Positions 48,989 to 60,749 are shown, numbered from the stretch's first letter. The stretch is DNA of 64,000 nt from Cupriavidus sp. P-10 (GCF_003402535.2 NZ_AP025170.1:1860001-1924000); one strand, 5' to 3'. The notes: a model not told the origin generated them from the sequence alone. A program made the numbers and translations.

Positions 48989-51373
48989 TCAGGAAGCCAG
49001 CTTCTGCCAGGTGTCGACCACCGAATCAGGATTCAGCGAGATCGACTTGATGCCTTCCTTGGTCAGCCACTCGGCAAAATCCGGGTGGTCCGAAGGACCC
49101 TGGCCGCAAATGCCGACGTACTTGTCCAGGCGGATGCAGGCCGAAATGGCGCGCGACAGCATGAAGCACACCGCCGGATCGCGTTCGTCGAAGTCCTTGG
49201 CCAGCAACTCCATGCCCGAGTCGCGGTCCAGGCCCAGCGTCAGCTGCGTCAGGTCGTTCGAGCCGATCGAGAAGCCGTCGAAGAACTGCAGGAACTCTTC
49301 GGCCAGGATTGCGTTGGACGGCACTTCGCACATCATGATGATGCGCAGGCCATTCTCGCCGCGCTTCAGGCCGTGCTTGGCCAGCAGCTCGATGACCTTC
49401 TCGGCCTGGCCCAGCGTACGCACGAACGGCACCATGATCTCGACGTTGGTCAGGCCCATTTCATCGCGCACGCGCTTCATGGCCTTGCATTCCATCTCGA
49501 AGGCTTCGGCGAAGTCTTCGGCGATGTAGCGCGAGGCGCCGCGGAAGCCCAGCATCGGGTTTTCCTCGTCCGGCTCGTAGCGCGAACCGCCGATCAGCTT
49601 CTTGTACTCGTTGGACTTGAAGTCCGACAGGCGCACGATCACGGGCTTCGGGTAGAACGCCGCCCCGATGGTGGCGATGCCTTCGGCCAGCTTGTCGACG
49701 TAGAACGCACGCGGGCTGGCATGACCACGGGCCACGCTTTCCACGGCCTTCTTCAGGTCGGCATCGACTTGCGGGTAGTCGAGGATGGCCTTCGGGTGGA
49801 CGCCGATGTTGTTGTTGATGATGAATTCCAGGCGCGCCAGGCCGACGCCGCAGTTCGGGATCTGCGCGAAGTCGAAGGCCAGTTGCGGGTTGCCCACGTT
49901 CATCATCAGCTTGACGTCGATTTCCGGCATCTCGCCACGCTGGACTTCGGTCACTTCGGTTTCCAGCAGGCCGTCGTAGATACGGCCTTCGTCGCCCTCG
50001 GCGCACGACACGGTTACCAGCGTGCCATCCTTCAGGATGTCGGTAGCGTCGCCGCAGCCCACCACGGCGGGAACGCCCAGCTCACGCGCGATAATGGCCG
50101 CGTGGCAGGTACGGCCGCCACGGTTGGTGACGATCGCCGAGGCACGCTTCATCACCGGCTCCCAGTTCGGGTCGGTCATGTCGGCCACCAGCACGTCGCC
50201 GGGCTGCACGCGCTCCATCTCGGACGGATCGTTGATCACGCGGACCGGGCCGGTGCCGATCTTCTGGCCGATGGCGCGGCCGCTGGTCAGCACGGGGGCG
50301 GTGCCCTTGAGCTTGAAGCGCTGCTCGGCCTTGCCGGCCGACTGGCTCTTCACCGTTTCCGGGCGGGCCTGCAGGATGTAGATCTTGCCGTCCTTGCCGT
50401 CCTTGCCCCATTCGATGTCCATCGGGCGGCCATAGTGCTTCTCGATGATCATCGCGTACTTGGCCAGCTCGGTCACGTCTTCGTCGGTGATCGAGTAGCG
50501 GTTGCGCAGTTCGCCCGGCACGTCGACGGTCTTCACCCGGCCGGCTTCGCCCGGCTTGGTGAATTCCATCTTGATCAGCTTGGAGCCGATCGAGCGGCGG
50601 ATGATGGGGTACTGGCCGGCTTGCAGCGTCGGCTTGAAAACGTAGAACTCGTCCGGATTGACCGCGCCCTGCACCACCGTTTCACCCAGGCCGTAGCTGG
50701 AGGTGATGAAGACCACGTCAGGGAAGCCGGATTCGGTGTCGATGGTGAACATCACGCCCGACGAAGCCAGGTCCGAACGGACCATGCGCTGGATACCGGC
50801 GGACAGCGCCACCACGTCATGGGCGAAGCCCTTGTGCACGCGGTAGGAAATGGCGCGGTCGTTGTACAGCGAGGCGAACACGTGCTTGATCTTGTCCAGC
50901 ACGTCGTCGATGCCGCTGACGTTCAGGTAGGACTCCTGCTGGCCGGCGAACGAGGCGTCGGGCAGGTCTTCGGCCGTGGCCGACGAACGAACCGCGAACG
51001 AGGCCTCGGCGCCTTCGCGCGCCGACACGCGGGCATAGAACTCACGGATTTCCTGTTCCAGGCGCGGCTGGAACGGAGCGGTGGCGACCCAGTCGCGAAT
51101 CTCGGCACCGGCCTCGGCCAGGGCCTTGACGTCGTCGACGTCGAGCGCCTTCAGGCGCTGGGAGATACGCTCGGTCAGGTTGTTGTGGGCGAGGAAGTCG
51201 CGGAAGGCAAGCGCGGTGGTGGCAAAACCGCCCGGAACGCGCACGCCGGCTTCCGCCAGCTGGGAGATCATCTCGCCCAGCGACGAATTCTTGCCGCCGA
51301 CGATTTCCACGTCAGCCATGCGCAACTGCTCGAACGGCAACACGTAGGCGCCGTTATCTGCCTGGTTAGTCAT
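48989..51373 (-). CDS. ppsA: Phosphoenolpyruvate synthase
   Basis: A 794-residue enzyme converting pyruvate and ATP to PEP, AMP and phosphate for gluconeogenesis. The nucleotide-binding domain starts [25 protein letters not shown]; the phospho-histidine is in [15 protein letters not shown], and the PEP-domain catalytic Cys is in [11 protein letters not shown] near the end. It diverges from ppsR, which encodes its regulatory kinase/pyrophosphorylase; the latter acts on the Thr next to the catalytic His (here Thr in GRTCH). Confidence 0.97.
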   Translation of the reverse strand: MTNQADNGAYVLPFEQLRMADVEIVGGKNSSLGEMISQLAEAGVRVPGGFATTALAFRDFLAHNNLTERISQRLKALDVDDVKALAEAGAEIRDWVATAPFQPRLEQEIREFYARVSAREGAEASFAVRSSATAEDLPDASFAGQQESYLNVSGIDDVLDKIKHVFASLYNDRAISYRVHKGFAHDVVALSAGIQRMVRSDLASSGVMFTIDTESGFPDVVFITSSYGLGETVVQGAVNPDEFYVFKPTLQAGQYPIIRRSIGSKLIKMEFTKPGEAGRVKTVDVPGELRNRYSITDEDVTELAKYAMIIEKHYGRPMDIEWGKDGKDGKIYILQARPETVKSQSAGKAEQRFKLKGTAPVLTSGRAIGQKIGTGPVRVINDPSEMERVQPGDVLVADMTDPNWEPVMKRASAIVTNRGGRTCHAAIIARELGVPAVVGCGDATDILKDGTLVTVSCAEGDEGRIYDGLLETEVTEVQRGEMPEIDVKLMMNVGNPQLAFDFAQIPNCGVGLARLEFIINNNIGVHPKAILDYPQVDADLKKAVESVARGHASPRAFYVDKLAEGIATIGAAFYPKPVIVRLSDFKSNEYKKLIGGSRYEPDEENPMLGFRGASRYIAEDFAEAFEMECKAMKRVRDEMGLTNVEIMVPFVRTLGQAEKVIELLAKHGLKRGENGLRIIMMCEVPSNAILAEEFLQFFDGFSIGSNDLTQLTLGLDRDSGMELLAKDFDERDPAVCFMLSRAISACIRLDKYVGICGQGPSDHPDFAEWLTKEGIKSISLNPDSVVDTWQKLAS

Positions 51374-51666
51374 GAGAGCCTCAAAACAAAGTAGAAAACT
51401 TGTTGCGCATGCCCGGTATGTTGTTCGTGTTCTGTTCCCGGACTGATCGCTTGGCTAAGCAACCCCGAACTGGCGCTGCTGGACCCTGGCGCTACGGCTC
51501 TCATCGCGCAGCGCACATTGTCGACAATTCCGGACCCGATTGATTGCATGGCTTGTTGCACATGCGGGCCCCTCGCGGAATTGCTTAGCGAAAAGATCGC
51601 CGCTATTCTACCGTGCTGCGCCGCACTTTTCTGCGGAAGATTGAATCTATTTATTTGCGCAACCCC

Positions 51667-52608
51667 ATGTCCCAGCCAGAAGCGCCCGGTACAGCGGATT
51701 CCGGGACCCAGCCTGGAACGCAGCCTGCCTCCCCGTCCACCCAAGCGACCGCGGCGACGCCCGCCGCAGCGGCCCAGACCGGCGATCGTCCGCCGGTGCG
51801 TACCGTCTTTATCGTCTCGGATGGCACCGGGATTACTGCGGAAACCTTCAGCCACTCGATCCTGGCCCAGTTCGAAATGCGCTTCCGCAAGGTGCGGATG
51901 CCGTTCGTCGATACCCCGGAAAAAGCACATATCGCGGTCGGCAAGATCAACGAGGCGTTCCATAACGAGGGTGTGCCGCCCATCGTGTTCACCACGCTGG
52001 TCAACCAGGAAGCGAACAAGGCACTGCGCCGCGCCAAGGCGATGATCCTGGACATGTTCCAGACCTTCATCGAGCCCCTCGAGAAGGAACTGGGACTGAA
52101 GTCCACCCACGCCATCGGCCGCTTCCACCAGAATGCCGATACCGAGGCGTACAAGAACCGGATCGAGGCGATCAACTTCTCGCTCGCACACGATGACGGC
52201 CAGTCGCACAAGAACCTCGAAGAAGCCGATGTGATCCTGGTCGGCGTGTCGCGCAGCGGCAAGACCCCGACCAGCCTTTACCTTGCGATGCAATACGGGC
52301 TGAAGGCGGCGAATTACCCGCTGATCCCGGACGATTTCGAGCGCGGCAAGCTGCCGTCGGCGCTGTATGCGTTCAAGAGCAAGATCTTCGGGCTGTCGAT
52401 CGACCCGCAGCGCCTGACCGAGATCCGCAACGAGCGCCGGCCCGGCAGCAAGTACGCGGCGGTGGAAAACTGCCGCTACGAGGTCAATGAGGCCGAGGCG
52501 ATGATGCGGCGCGAAGGCATCAAGTGGTTGTCTTCGACGCACAAATCGATCGAAGAAATCGCGACCACGATCCTGCAGGAGATCAAGGTCGATCGCGACA
52601 ACTACTAA
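51667..52608 (+). CDS. ppsR: PEP synthase regulatory protein (DUF299 kinase/pyrophosphorylase)
   Basis: A 313-residue bifunctional ADP-dependent kinase and phosphate-dependent pyrophosphorylase that inactivates and reactivates PEP synthase. After a ~40-residue Pro/Thr/Ala-rich tail the core begins RTVFIVSDGTGITAETFSHS; the P-loop is GVSRSGKTPTSLYLA, and the end block is GIKWLSSTHKSIEEIATTIL. It diverges from ppsA, 293 bp apart. The ATG at 51667 is taken; the frame is open to 51613. Confidence 0.95.
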   Translation: MSQPEAPGTADSGTQPGTQPASPSTQATAATPAAAAQTGDRPPVRTVFIVSDGTGITAETFSHSILAQFEMRFRKVRMPFVDTPEKAHIAVGKINEAFHNEGVPPIVFTTLVNQEANKALRRAKAMILDMFQTFIEPLEKELGLKSTHAIGRFHQNADTEAYKNRIEAINFSLAHDDGQSHKNLEEADVILVGVSRSGKTPTSLYLAMQYGLKAANYPLIPDDFERGKLPSALYAFKSKIFGLSIDPQRLTEIRNERRPGSKYAAVENCRYEVNEAEAMMRREGIKWLSSTHKSIEEIATTILQEIKVDRDNY

Positions 52609-52610
52609 GA

Positions 52611-52637
52611 AAAAAGCGGCCACCTGGCCGCTTTTTT
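52611..52637. terminator. Bidirectional intrinsic terminator
   Basis: AAAAAGCGGCCA and TGGCCGCTTTTT form a 12-bp stem with a short CC-type loop. It lies between ppsR and the convergent methyltransferase gene, whose stop codon it abuts. Confidence 0.9.
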
Positions 52638-53413
52638 TATCGCCGCTGCCGCACCGCCTCGAACAGGCAGATCGCGGTGGCAGCCGCCACGTTTAGCGAT
52701 TCCAGGCCGCCCGGCTGGGGAATGCCGACCTTGCGCTTCACGTGCTGCATCCACGCGTCGCTGACGCCGGCGCCTTCATTGCCGACTACCCATGCCACCG
52801 GCTCGCGCAGGTCGGTATCGAACACCGCGGCGTCGGCATGCGAGGACGTCGCCAGCAGCGGCAACGCCAGCCGTGGCGCCAGCGACTCCACGGTGCAGTG
52901 TTCGACGATGTTCAGGTGGAAATTGGCGCCCATGCTGGCGCGCAGCGTCTTCACCGACCAGGCGAACGCACACCCCGTTGCCAGGAACGCATGGCGGATA
53001 CCCGCCGCGGCGGCGCTGCGCAGGATCGAGCCGACATTGCCCGCGTCCTGCACGCCGTCGAGGATGATGCAGTCCTCTTCGATGCGCGACGGCAGGTGGC
53101 CGGCAGGCGTCTCGATCACCAGCATCAGGTCGATGCCGTTGACCACGCCGGAAATCTGCGTGAACAGCGTATCGGCCAGCACAACCAGGCGCTCCGCGTC
53201 GACGCGCGCCAGCAATGGCGCGACCTCGGCATGGCCGTAGTGACGCTCGGATACCACGCAGGTGACTGGCTGGCCCAGTGCGTCCACATAGGCCTGGGCC
53301 AGGTGCACGCCGTCGAGCAACGACTGCCCGGCCTTGCGGCGCTGGTGGGTGGAGGTGGCCAGCGCCTTCAGGTGCTTGAACAGCGCGTTGTCGCGCGAGG
53401 TGACATGCTTCAC
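52637..53413 (-). CDS. SpoU/TrmH family RNA 2'-O-methyltransferase
   Basis: A 258-residue SPOUT methyltransferase. The N-terminal substrate-binding part (~1-90) begins [20 protein letters not shown], and the knotted catalytic domain has [35 protein letters not shown] and [24 protein letters not shown]. It methylates a ribose in rRNA or tRNA; the target is not certain (RlmB- or TsnR-like). Its ATG overlaps the rnhB stop by 4 bp, and it closes the envelope operon. Confidence 0.93.
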   Translation of the reverse strand: MKHVTSRDNALFKHLKALATSTHQRRKAGQSLLDGVHLAQAYVDALGQPVTCVVSERHYGHAEVAPLLARVDAERLVVLADTLFTQISGVVNGIDLMLVIETPAGHLPSRIEEDCIILDGVQDAGNVGSILRSAAAAGIRHAFLATGCAFAWSVKTLRASMGANFHLNIVEHCTVESLAPRLALPLLATSSHADAAVFDTDLREPVAWVVGNEGAGVSDAWMQHVKRKVGIPQPGGLESLNVAAATAICLFEAVRQRR

Positions 53414-54168
53414 GGTGCGTCGGTTTGCAGGGTGCCTGTCGGCGCGGCCTGGATGGGGGTGGTGAATTCGCTGACTTGGTCGCTGACTTCGATGACCTTG
53501 GCAACTGCCGTCACCGCGGTAAACATCGGACGCCGTGCCAGCGCCTCGCGCACCGGCGCGAACGTGCGGCGGTGATGCGGCGTGGCGCCGAACTCGGCCA
53601 GCGCGGCCAGATGCTGCGGCGTGCCATAGCCGACATGCGAATCGAAGCCGTACTGCGGATAGCGCTCGTGCAGCACCATCAGTTCGCGGTCGCGCGCCAC
53701 CTTGGCCAGGATCGACGCGGCCGAGATCGCCCTGACCAGCGCGTCGCCCTTGACGATGGCTTCCACCGGGAACGGCACCTGCGGGCAGCGGTTGCCATCG
53801 ACCTGCACCAGGTCCGGCACTACGCCGCTGGCGGCCAGTCCCTGCACCGCGCGCTGCATCGCCAGCATGCTGGCGTGCAGGATGTTGATCGTATCGATTT
53901 CCTCGACCGTGGCGAAGGCGATATGCCAGCCTAGCGCGCGTTCGCAGATCTTCTCGTACAGCGCCTCGCGCCTGGCGGCGGTCAGGATCTTGGAATCGGC
54001 CAGGCCGCGGATCGGGCGTTTCGGATCGAGCACCACGGCGGCGGCATACACCGGCCCTGCCAGCGGGCCCCTGCCCGCTTCATCGACGCCGCACAGCCGC
54101 TGGATCGCAGCGGCGGCCGGCGCCAGGTCCAGGCCCATCTGCGGCGAGGCCGCATTGCGACGCGCCAT
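53410..54168 (-). CDS. rnhB: Ribonuclease HII
   Basis: A 252-residue enzyme that removes ribonucleotides from DNA. The acidic residues are in [20 protein letters not shown] and QVDGNRCP, and [15 protein letters not shown] is typical. The C-terminal ~40 residues ([13 protein letters not shown]...) extend past the usual ~200-residue core. The start ATG shares one base with the lpxB stop (TGATG). Confidence 0.95.
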   Translation of the reverse strand: MARRNAASPQMGLDLAPAAAAIQRLCGVDEAGRGPLAGPVYAAAVVLDPKRPIRGLADSKILTAARREALYEKICERALGWHIAFATVEEIDTINILHASMLAMQRAVQGLAASGVVPDLVQVDGNRCPQVPFPVEAIVKGDALVRAISAASILAKVARDRELMVLHERYPQYGFDSHVGYGTPQHLAALAEFGATPHHRRTFAPVREALARRPMFTAVTAVAKVIEVSDQVSEFTTPIQAAPTGTLQTDAP

Positions 54169-55376
54169 CAGACGGTCCCCCGGCTGTGCATCAGGTCCAC
54201 CACTACATCGGCGGCCAGTTGCGCGGTATTGCACTTGAGGGTCTCGTGCATGCGGGTGAAATGCTCGTACAGGAAGGCGGTATTGCCCTCGTCGTTGAGC
54301 TGCAGCAGCGTTTCGCGGGCCAGCGCCTCGGGCGTGGCGTCGTCCTGCAGCAGTTCGGGCACGACAAAGCGTCCTGAAAGGATATTAGGCAATCCCACGT
54401 ACGGCAGGTAACCCTGGCGCTTCATGATCTGCGCGGTCAGCCAGGGCACCTTGTACGAGATCACCATCGGCTTCTTGTAGAGCGCCGCCTCCAGCGTCGC
54501 GGTACCGCTGGCCAGCAGCACCACGTCAGCCGCCTCCATGGCCTGGTGCGACTTGCCGTCGACAATGGTCAGGCGCAGTTCCGGATACTGCTGGTGCAGT
54601 TCTTCGACAATGGCGCGCAACGGCGCGCTTGCCGCCGGCAGCACGAACGCCAGGTTCGGGTCCATGCGCTGCATCTGCGCCATCGCGGCAAAGAAGGTGG
54701 CGCCAAGATTGCGCACCTCTGACTGCCGGCTGCCAGGCAGCACCGCGACCACGCGGTGGCCGGCAGGCAGCCCCAGTTCGGCGCGCGCACCGGCGACGTC
54801 AGGCACCATCGGGATCACGTCGGCCAGCGGGTGTCCTACGTAAGTGGCGGGAATGCCGGCCTTGGCGTAGATCTCGGGCTCGAACGGGAACAGGCACAGG
54901 ATGTGGTCCACCGCGCGCGCGATGGTGCGGATGCGCCCGCCACGCCAGGCCCAGATCGACGGGCTGACGAAATGCACCACCGGGATGCCGGCGCGGCGCA
55001 GCGGCACTTCCAGGCCGAAATTGAAATCCGGGGCATCGACCCCGATAAAGCACTGCGGCGGCTCGGCCAGCAGCCAGTCGCGCACCTCGCGCCGGGTGCG
55101 CAGGATCTCGCGCAGCGAGCCCAGCACCTCGACATAGCCATTGACCGACAGCGTTTCCATCGGCCAGCGCGAGACAAAGCCCTGCGCCATCATGCGCCTG
55201 CCGCCGATGCCGGCGAAGTCCACGGAATCACCCAGGCGGGCCTGCAGCCCGCCCATCATCAACGATGCCAGCAGGTCGCCGGAGGCCTCCCCGGCCACCA
55301 TGGCGATGGTGCCGCGCCTGGCGGCGGCAGAACCGTTGCCCGTGGGCAAGCCACCCCGAATCGCGGCGTCGACCAT
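54168..55376 (-). CDS. lpxB: Lipid-A-disaccharide synthase
   Basis: A 402-residue GT19 glycosyltransferase that joins UDP-2,3-diacylglucosamine and lipid X. Motifs are [46 protein letters not shown] and [12 protein letters not shown]. The ATG at 55376 gives a ~25-residue tail before the core; 13 bp separate it from lpxA. It acts at the inner face of the cytoplasmic membrane. Confidence 0.96.
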   Translation of the reverse strand: MVDAAIRGGLPTGNGSAAARRGTIAMVAGEASGDLLASLMMGGLQARLGDSVDFAGIGGRRMMAQGFVSRWPMETLSVNGYVEVLGSLREILRTRREVRDWLLAEPPQCFIGVDAPDFNFGLEVPLRRAGIPVVHFVSPSIWAWRGGRIRTIARAVDHILCLFPFEPEIYAKAGIPATYVGHPLADVIPMVPDVAGARAELGLPAGHRVVAVLPGSRQSEVRNLGATFFAAMAQMQRMDPNLAFVLPAASAPLRAIVEELHQQYPELRLTIVDGKSHQAMEAADVVLLASGTATLEAALYKKPMVISYKVPWLTAQIMKRQGYLPYVGLPNILSGRFVVPELLQDDATPEALARETLLQLNDEGNTAFLYEHFTRMHETLKCNTAQLAADVVVDLMHSRGTV

Positions 55377-55389
55377 GTGCGGACCGGTC

Positions 55390-56193
55390 TCAGCGCACGA
55401 TGCCGCGCTGGGTGGCGGCAAGGAAGTCGGCGAACGCCTGCAGCGGCGCCGCGGTGCCGGCATCTGACTGGGCCAGCAAGGCGGCGATCTCGGTGCGGGC
55501 CTCGTCAAAGCTGAGGTCGGACTTGTAGAGCAGCTTGTAGGCCTGGCGCAGCGCGGCGATCTGGCCAGCGTCGAAGCCGCGGCGGCGCAGTCCCTCGACG
55601 TTGACGCCGTGCGGCGTCGCCTTGTTGCCGCCCTTGTCGCTGGCGGCGATCACGAATGGCGGCACGTCCTGCACCAGTGCCGAAGCGCCGCCCAGCATCG
55701 CGTGGGCGCCGATACGCACGAACTGGTGCACGCCGCTCATGCCACCCAGGATGGCCCAGTCGCCCACGTCGACGTGGCCGGCGATCTGCGCGTTGCTGGA
55801 GAACACGGTGTGGTTGCCGACCGAGCAGTCATGCGCGATATGCACGTAGGCCATGATCCAGTTGTCGCTGCCGATGCTGGTCACGCCGCGGTCCTGCACC
55901 GTGCCTGTGTGGATCGTGGTGAATTCGCGGATGGTGTTGCGGTCGCCGATATCGAGCCGGGTCGGCTCGTTGCGGTACTTCATGTCCTGGGGCACGCCGC
56001 CGACCGACGCATAGGGGCCGATATTGTTGCCCTCGCCGATCGTGGTATGGCCCTCGACCGTCGTATGCGAGCCGATCCGGGTACCGCTGCCGATCCGCAC
56101 GTTGGGGCCGACGATGGAGAACGGGCCGACGGTCACGTCGGATGCCAGTTCGGCCTTCGGGTCAACCAGGGCGGTGGGGTGGATTTGCGTCAT
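55390..56193 (-). CDS. lpxA: UDP-N-acetylglucosamine acyltransferase
   Basis: A 267-residue left-handed beta-helix enzyme, the first in lipid A synthesis. Hexapeptide repeats span ~1-185 ([26 protein letters not shown]), the catalytic His is in [22 protein letters not shown], and a helical C-terminal cap follows ([26 protein letters not shown]). It lies in the standard lpxD-fabZ-lpxA-lpxB order. Confidence 0.97.
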   Translation of the reverse strand: MTQIHPTALVDPKAELASDVTVGPFSIVGPNVRIGSGTRIGSHTTVEGHTTIGEGNNIGPYASVGGVPQDMKYRNEPTRLDIGDRNTIREFTTIHTGTVQDRGVTSIGSDNWIMAYVHIAHDCSVGNHTVFSSNAQIAGHVDVGDWAILGGMSGVHQFVRIGAHAMLGGASALVQDVPPFVIAASDKGGNKATPHGVNVEGLRRRGFDAGQIAALRQAYKLLYKSDLSFDEARTEIAALLAQSDAGTAAPLQAFADFLAATQRGIVR

Positions 56194-56292
56194 ACGTCCT
56201 GTCCTGTCTGTGTCTGGTGAAGAATGGGGCCCGTGCGCAGGGCAAAGGTTCCCGTCGGTGCCGCGCGGCCGGACGGCACGCGGCGGCCGGCC

Positions 56293-56742
56293 TCACTCAG
56301 CCTGCTTCACGGTGCACATCAGCTCCGCCTCGCAGGCGACCTTGTCGTCCACGGTGGCGAAGGCCTTGAATTTCCAGATGCCGCGGATGTAGCGCTCGAC
56401 CGTCACATTCATGTGCAGTTGGTCGCCGGGATACACCACCTGCTTGAAGCGGGCCCCGTCGATGCCGACGAAGTAGTACAGCGAGCCTTCCTTGCGCTCC
56501 ATGTCGGCGCCGAAGGTCAGCAGGCCGGCCGACTGCGCGAGCGCCTCCAGGATCATCACACCCGGCATCACCGGCTGGTCCGGGAAATGGCCCTGGAAGT
56601 ACGGCTCGTTGATGGTGACGTTCTTCAGCGTCTTGATCCGCTTCTGCGGTTCGAACTCCAGCACGCGGTCGACCAGCAGGATCGGGTAGCGGTGCGGCAG
56701 CAGCTTGAGGATCTTCCGAATGTCAATGTCGGCTGCGGTCAT
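56293..56742 (-). CDS. fabZ: 3-hydroxyacyl-ACP dehydratase FabZ
   Basis: A 149-residue hot-dog dehydratase of fatty acid elongation. The active-site His is in [19 protein letters not shown] (with the Glu of LEALAQ), and the start [21 protein letters not shown] is standard. It sits between lpxD and lpxA, where it balances hydroxyacyl-ACP use between phospholipid and lipid A. The ATG at 56742 is used; the open frame extends upstream. Confidence 0.97.
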   Translation of the reverse strand: MTAADIDIRKILKLLPHRYPILLVDRVLEFEPQKRIKTLKNVTINEPYFQGHFPDQPVMPGVMILEALAQSAGLLTFGADMERKEGSLYYFVGIDGARFKQVVYPGDQLHMNVTVERYIRGIWKFKAFATVDDKVACEAELMCTVKQAE

Positions 56743-56753
56743 GATGATTTCTC

Positions 56754-57845
56754 TTAGTCTTGTGAGGTTTGGGAGCCGGCGGATTGTCCGCGCAGGCGAC
56801 GTTCCAGCGCCACCACCCGTTCGCGCAGCTTGCTCAGGCCGCGCACGATGGCTGCGTTGCGCTCCCATTCGCCGTGCGGCAGGAACGGGAAGACGCTGGT
56901 GAAATGGCCCCCGGGCTTGGTAATGGATTTGGTGATCGAAGTACCGCCTGACACTGTGGTCCGGTCGGCAATGGTCAGGTGGCCGGCAAAATTGGCCGCG
57001 CCCCCGATCACGCAGAAACGGCCGATGCGCGTGCTGCCCGATACCGCGGCGCAGCCGGCTATGACCGTATGGGCCCCGACCCGCACGTTGTGCGCAATCT
57101 GGACCTGGTTGTCGATCTTGCAGCCGTCCTCGACCACGGTGTCGGCCATGGCGCCGCGGTCGATCGCCGTATTGGCGCCAACCTCGACGTCATTGCCCAG
57201 CACCGCGCGTCCAGTTTGCGGGATCTTTACGTATTCGACCCCGGTGGCGCTGATATCGGGCGCGAAACCGAAGCCATCTGCGCCGATCACCACGCCGCTG
57301 TGCAGGATGGCGCGCGCGCCGACCACGCATTGATGGTAGACCGAGACGTTGGCGTACAGCAGCGAATCGTCGCCGATCTCCGCGCCGGCACCGACGTAGC
57401 CGTTGGCCAGGATGCGGACGCGCTCACCCAGACGTGCGCCGCGCTCGATGACCACGTTCGGGCCGATGTAGCACGACGCCGGCACGACCGCGTCGGGCGA
57501 CACGCTGGCGCGCGGATCGATGCCGACGCGGGGGTCGGCATTGGCCTCGCGGTCGAAGCGCTGCGCCACGCGGGCAAAGCAGACGTAGGGATTGCGCGCG
57601 ACCAGCCAGTTGCGGCCGTCGGCACGGCCCTCGGCGCGAATACGCTCGAGGTCGGCCGTCGACACGATCACGGCGCCGGCCTTTGAATCCAGCGCCTGCT
57701 GCAGGTAGAGCGGATTGGACAGGAACGAGAGTTCGCCTGCCGCAGCCTGGTCGAGAGGAGCCAGGCCAACGATCGCCAGGTCGGGATCACCCACAACCTG
57801 CGCGCCGTTCTCGGTGGCGAGCTGACCCAGTGTGGGTGTCTTCAT
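56754..57845 (-). CDS. lpxD: UDP-3-O-(3-hydroxyacyl)glucosamine N-acyltransferase
   Basis: A 363-residue trimeric acyltransferase. The N-terminal uridine-binding domain (~1-100) precedes the beta-helix repeats (~105-310; [45 protein letters not shown] with the catalytic His) and a helical C-terminus. It is the third step of lipid A synthesis. Confidence 0.97.
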   Translation of the reverse strand: MKTPTLGQLATENGAQVVGDPDLAIVGLAPLDQAAAGELSFLSNPLYLQQALDSKAGAVIVSTADLERIRAEGRADGRNWLVARNPYVCFARVAQRFDREANADPRVGIDPRASVSPDAVVPASCYIGPNVVIERGARLGERVRILANGYVGAGAEIGDDSLLYANVSVYHQCVVGARAILHSGVVIGADGFGFAPDISATGVEYVKIPQTGRAVLGNDVEVGANTAIDRGAMADTVVEDGCKIDNQVQIAHNVRVGAHTVIAGCAAVSGSTRIGRFCVIGGAANFAGHLTIADRTTVSGGTSITKSITKPGGHFTSVFPFLPHGEWERNAAIVRGLSKLRERVVALERRLRGQSAGSQTSQD

Positions 57846-57889
57846 GGCAGTACTTCCTGAAAAAAACGGTACGAAAGAACAGCGGCGGC

Positions 57890-58417
57890 TTACTTGCTGC
57901 CGCTGTTCAGCGCCTTCATCACCTCATCGGTGATATCGATGCGCGGGTTGACGTACACCGCTTCCTGCACGATGAGGTCGTACTTGCGCTGCTCCGCCAG
58001 CTGGCGGATCACGCGGTTGGCGCGCTCGAGCACCTGCGCCAGTTCTTCATTGCGACGCTGGTTCAGGTCTTCGCGGAACTCGCGCTGCTTGCGCTGGAAC
58101 TCGCGATCGAGGTCGGCCACCTCGCGCTGGCGGCGCTGGCGGTCGGAATCGGCCAGCACGGCGGTGTCCTTGTCGAGCTTGTCGGCCATGCCCTTGATCT
58201 TCTGGGCCATGTCCTGCAGCTCGCGGTCGCGCTTGGAGAATTCCTGCTCCAGCTTCACCTGGGCCAGCTTGGCCGGCTGCGAATCGCGCAGGATGCGCTC
58301 GGAATTGACGGCGGCAATGCGTGCCTCCTGGGCCATTGCCGGCATCGCGGCGCAGAGCGCGGCGGTGGCGAATGCAGCGGCGCCCAGGGATTTGACCAGT
58401 TTGGATGTTGTCATCAT
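57890..58417 (-). CDS. skp: OmpH/Skp family periplasmic chaperone
   Basis: A 175-residue protein with a signal peptide (residues 1-29, cleavage at AMAQE). The mature part begins ARIAAVNSERILRDS and forms the long coiled-coil tentacles of Skp (about residues 60-130, rich in Arg/Gln/Glu). It holds unfolded outer-membrane proteins on the way to BamA, encoded just upstream. Confidence 0.95.
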   Translation of the reverse strand: MMTTSKLVKSLGAAAFATAALCAAMPAMAQEARIAAVNSERILRDSQPAKLAQVKLEQEFSKRDRELQDMAQKIKGMADKLDKDTAVLADSDRQRRQREVADLDREFQRKQREFREDLNQRRNEELAQVLERANRVIRQLAEQRKYDLIVQEAVYVNPRIDITDEVMKALNSGSK

Positions 58418-58439
58418 GAAAACAGATCCTTTTACAGAA

Positions 58440-60749
58440 TCAGAATGCCGTCCCGATCTGGAACTGGAAGCGCTGGACCTTGTCGGTTTCCTCCCGGTTG
58501 AGCGGGAAGCCCATGCTGATCTTCAGCGGGCCGATCGGCGACAGCCACGACATGCCGAAGCCGGTCGAGTACTTGAGATCGCTGAACGAAATCGGTGCGC
58601 CTTCCTGGTAGACGTTACCGAAATCGAAGAACGTGAACAGGCGCAGCGTGCGGTCGACGCCCGAGCCCGGCAGCGGGAAGATGAATTCCACGTTACCGAT
58701 CATCTTGGAGGCACCGCCCACCGGGTTGCCGTTCTGGTCCTTCGGACCCAGCGTGCTCGTCTGGTAGCCGCGCACCGAGCCGATACCACCGGCGTAGAAG
58801 TACTTGAACACCGGGAACGGCGTGTTGCCGTAGCCGTGGCCGTAGGCGACTTCACCGTTCAGCGCCAGCGTGAACGATTTCGAGATCGGGTAGAAGTACT
58901 GCTGCTGCACGCTGGCGCGGTAGTACTGCGTATCGCCGCCCGGCAGGCCGACTTCCAGGTTGGCCTGGGTGTACGGGCCCTTGGTCGGGACCAGCGCGCT
59001 GTCGCGGCGGTCACGTGCCCAGCCGATCGTGAACGGGAAGTTGTTGATCCCGTCGCCGCTGTTCTTGCCGATCGCGTTCAGCCACTGCGTGTACTGGCTC
59101 GGCGTGTTGACCGAGGTATAGACCTGGGTGCGCTCGTAGCCGATGCCGAAGAACACGGTATCGACTTCCGAGAACGGCACGCCGAACTTGAAGCCGCCGC
59201 CGGCGGACACGATCTTGTAGTCCTGGTCGCCCGTGTAGTACAGGGGACGCGAGGTACGGTAGTAGATATCGGTCGAGCGGCTGATGCCATCCACCGTGAA
59301 GTACGGGTCGTACTGCGTCAGCGCGATGGTACGGAACGACTTGGCGGTGTTCACGTCCACGCCCAGGCTGGTACCGGAACCGAACACGTTGTCCTGGCGC
59401 AGGCCGGCCTGCAGCACCAGCTTGTCGGTGGACGAGAAGCCCACGCCCAGGCTGATCTGGCCGGTCGGCTTCTCGGTCACGTTGACATTCACATCGACCT
59501 GGTCGGGCGCGCCGGCCACGTCCTCGGTGGTGATGTTGGTGTCGGTGAAGTAGCCGGTCCGGTTGATACGCGCCTGCGACTGCTGCAGCTTCTCGCTGTC
59601 GAACCACGAGCTTTCCATCTGGCGCATCTCGCGGCGCACCACTTCGTCGCGGGTCTTGCTGTTGCCCACCACGTTGACGCGGCGCACGTAGACGCGCCGT
59701 CCCGGGTCGACCATCAGCGTCAGCGCGACTTCACGCTTTTCCTGGTCGATGTTCGGCTGCGGGTTGATCGTGGTGAAGGCGTAGCCATAGGTGCCCAGCA
59801 GGTCGGTAATGGCCTTGGTGCTGGCGGTCAGCTTTTCGGACGAGAAGATGTCGCCCTTCTTCAGCTGCAGCAGCTTTTCCATTTCCTCCTGCTTGCCCAG
59901 CAGTTCGCCGGCCAGGCGGATGTCCGACACCTTGTACTGCTCGCCTTCCTTGATGTTCAGGGTCAGGAAGATGTCCTTCTTGTCCGGCGTGATCGACACC
60001 TGGGTCGATTCGATCGCGAACTCGAGGTAGCCGCGGTTCAGGTAGTAGGAACGCAGCGCCTCCAGGTCGGCCGTCAGCTTCTGCTTCGAGTACAGGTCAT
60101 TCTTGGTGTACCACGACAGCCAGTTCGGCGTAGACAGCTGCATTTCGTCGCGCAGCGTGCCTTCCTTGAACGCCTTGTTGCCGACGATATTGATCTGGCG
60201 GATCTTGGCGACCGGGCCTTCCTCGACGTTGAACACGACCGAGACGCGGTTGCGGTCCACCGGCGTGACCGTGGTCTGTACGTCGGCAGCATAGTAGCCG
60301 CGCGCGACGTACTGGCGCTTGAGCTCCTGCTCCGCCTTGTCGATCAGCGCCTTGTCGTAGTAGCGGGCTTCGGCGACACCGACCGCGCGCAGCGAACGGC
60401 GCAGCGTGTCCTTGTCGAATTCCTTGATGCCGACGAATTCCAGCTGCGAGATCGCCGGGCGTTCTTCCACCTGCACGACCAGCACGCCATCTTCGGCGCG
60501 GATCTGCACGTCCTTGAAGAAGCCGGTATTGTAGAGGGCACGGATCGCATCGGCGCCCTTGTCGTCGGTAAAGGTTTCTCCGACGCGCACGGGGAGGTAG
60601 CCAAACACCGTACCCGGCTCGACGCGTTGCAGGCCCTCAACGCGGATGTCCCTGACGACGAACGGATCGGCAGCCCAGCCCGCCGGGCTCCAGGCTGCAA
60701 TAACGGCACTCGCCAGCAAGCCTAGCGAAATGCGCTTATGTCTGATCAA
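58440..60749 (-). CDS. bamA: Outer membrane protein assembly factor BamA
   Basis: A 769-residue Omp85 protein with a signal peptide (cleavage near GWAAD), five POTRA domains (FVVRDIRVEGLQRVEPGTVF begins the first) and a C-terminal beta barrel that ends in Phe (FQFQIGTAF); the lid-loop motif VRGYQTSTLGP is present. I prefer the TTG at 60749 because GAGGGG lies seven bases upstream and the resulting product starts (M)IRHKRISLGLLA; an ATG at 60773 would add eight residues but has no clear binding site. It inserts outer-membrane proteins and cooperates with Skp downstream. Confidence 0.95.
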   Translation of the reverse strand: MIRHKRISLGLLASAVIAAWSPAGWAADPFVVRDIRVEGLQRVEPGTVFGYLPVRVGETFTDDKGADAIRALYNTGFFKDVQIRAEDGVLVVQVEERPAISQLEFVGIKEFDKDTLRRSLRAVGVAEARYYDKALIDKAEQELKRQYVARGYYAADVQTTVTPVDRNRVSVVFNVEEGPVAKIRQINIVGNKAFKEGTLRDEMQLSTPNWLSWYTKNDLYSKQKLTADLEALRSYYLNRGYLEFAIESTQVSITPDKKDIFLTLNIKEGEQYKVSDIRLAGELLGKQEEMEKLLQLKKGDIFSSEKLTASTKAITDLLGTYGYAFTTINPQPNIDQEKREVALTLMVDPGRRVYVRRVNVVGNSKTRDEVVRREMRQMESSWFDSEKLQQSQARINRTGYFTDTNITTEDVAGAPDQVDVNVNVTEKPTGQISLGVGFSSTDKLVLQAGLRQDNVFGSGTSLGVDVNTAKSFRTIALTQYDPYFTVDGISRSTDIYYRTSRPLYYTGDQDYKIVSAGGGFKFGVPFSEVDTVFFGIGYERTQVYTSVNTPSQYTQWLNAIGKNSGDGINNFPFTIGWARDRRDSALVPTKGPYTQANLEVGLPGGDTQYYRASVQQQYFYPISKSFTLALNGEVAYGHGYGNTPFPVFKYFYAGGIGSVRGYQTSTLGPKDQNGNPVGGASKMIGNVEFIFPLPGSGVDRTLRLFTFFDFGNVYQEGAPISFSDLKYSTGFGMSWLSPIGPLKISMGFPLNREETDKVQRFQFQIGTAF

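Noticed and set aside
48344..51394. A 1016-codon open frame on the plus strand
   Set aside because: It lies antisense to ppsA and nfeD, is rich in His/Arg/Gln/Val in a way typical of shadow frames in GC-rich DNA, and has no family resemblance.
57894..60725. A 943-codon open frame on the plus strand
   Set aside because: Antisense shadow of bamA and skp, whose protein sequences are unmistakable.
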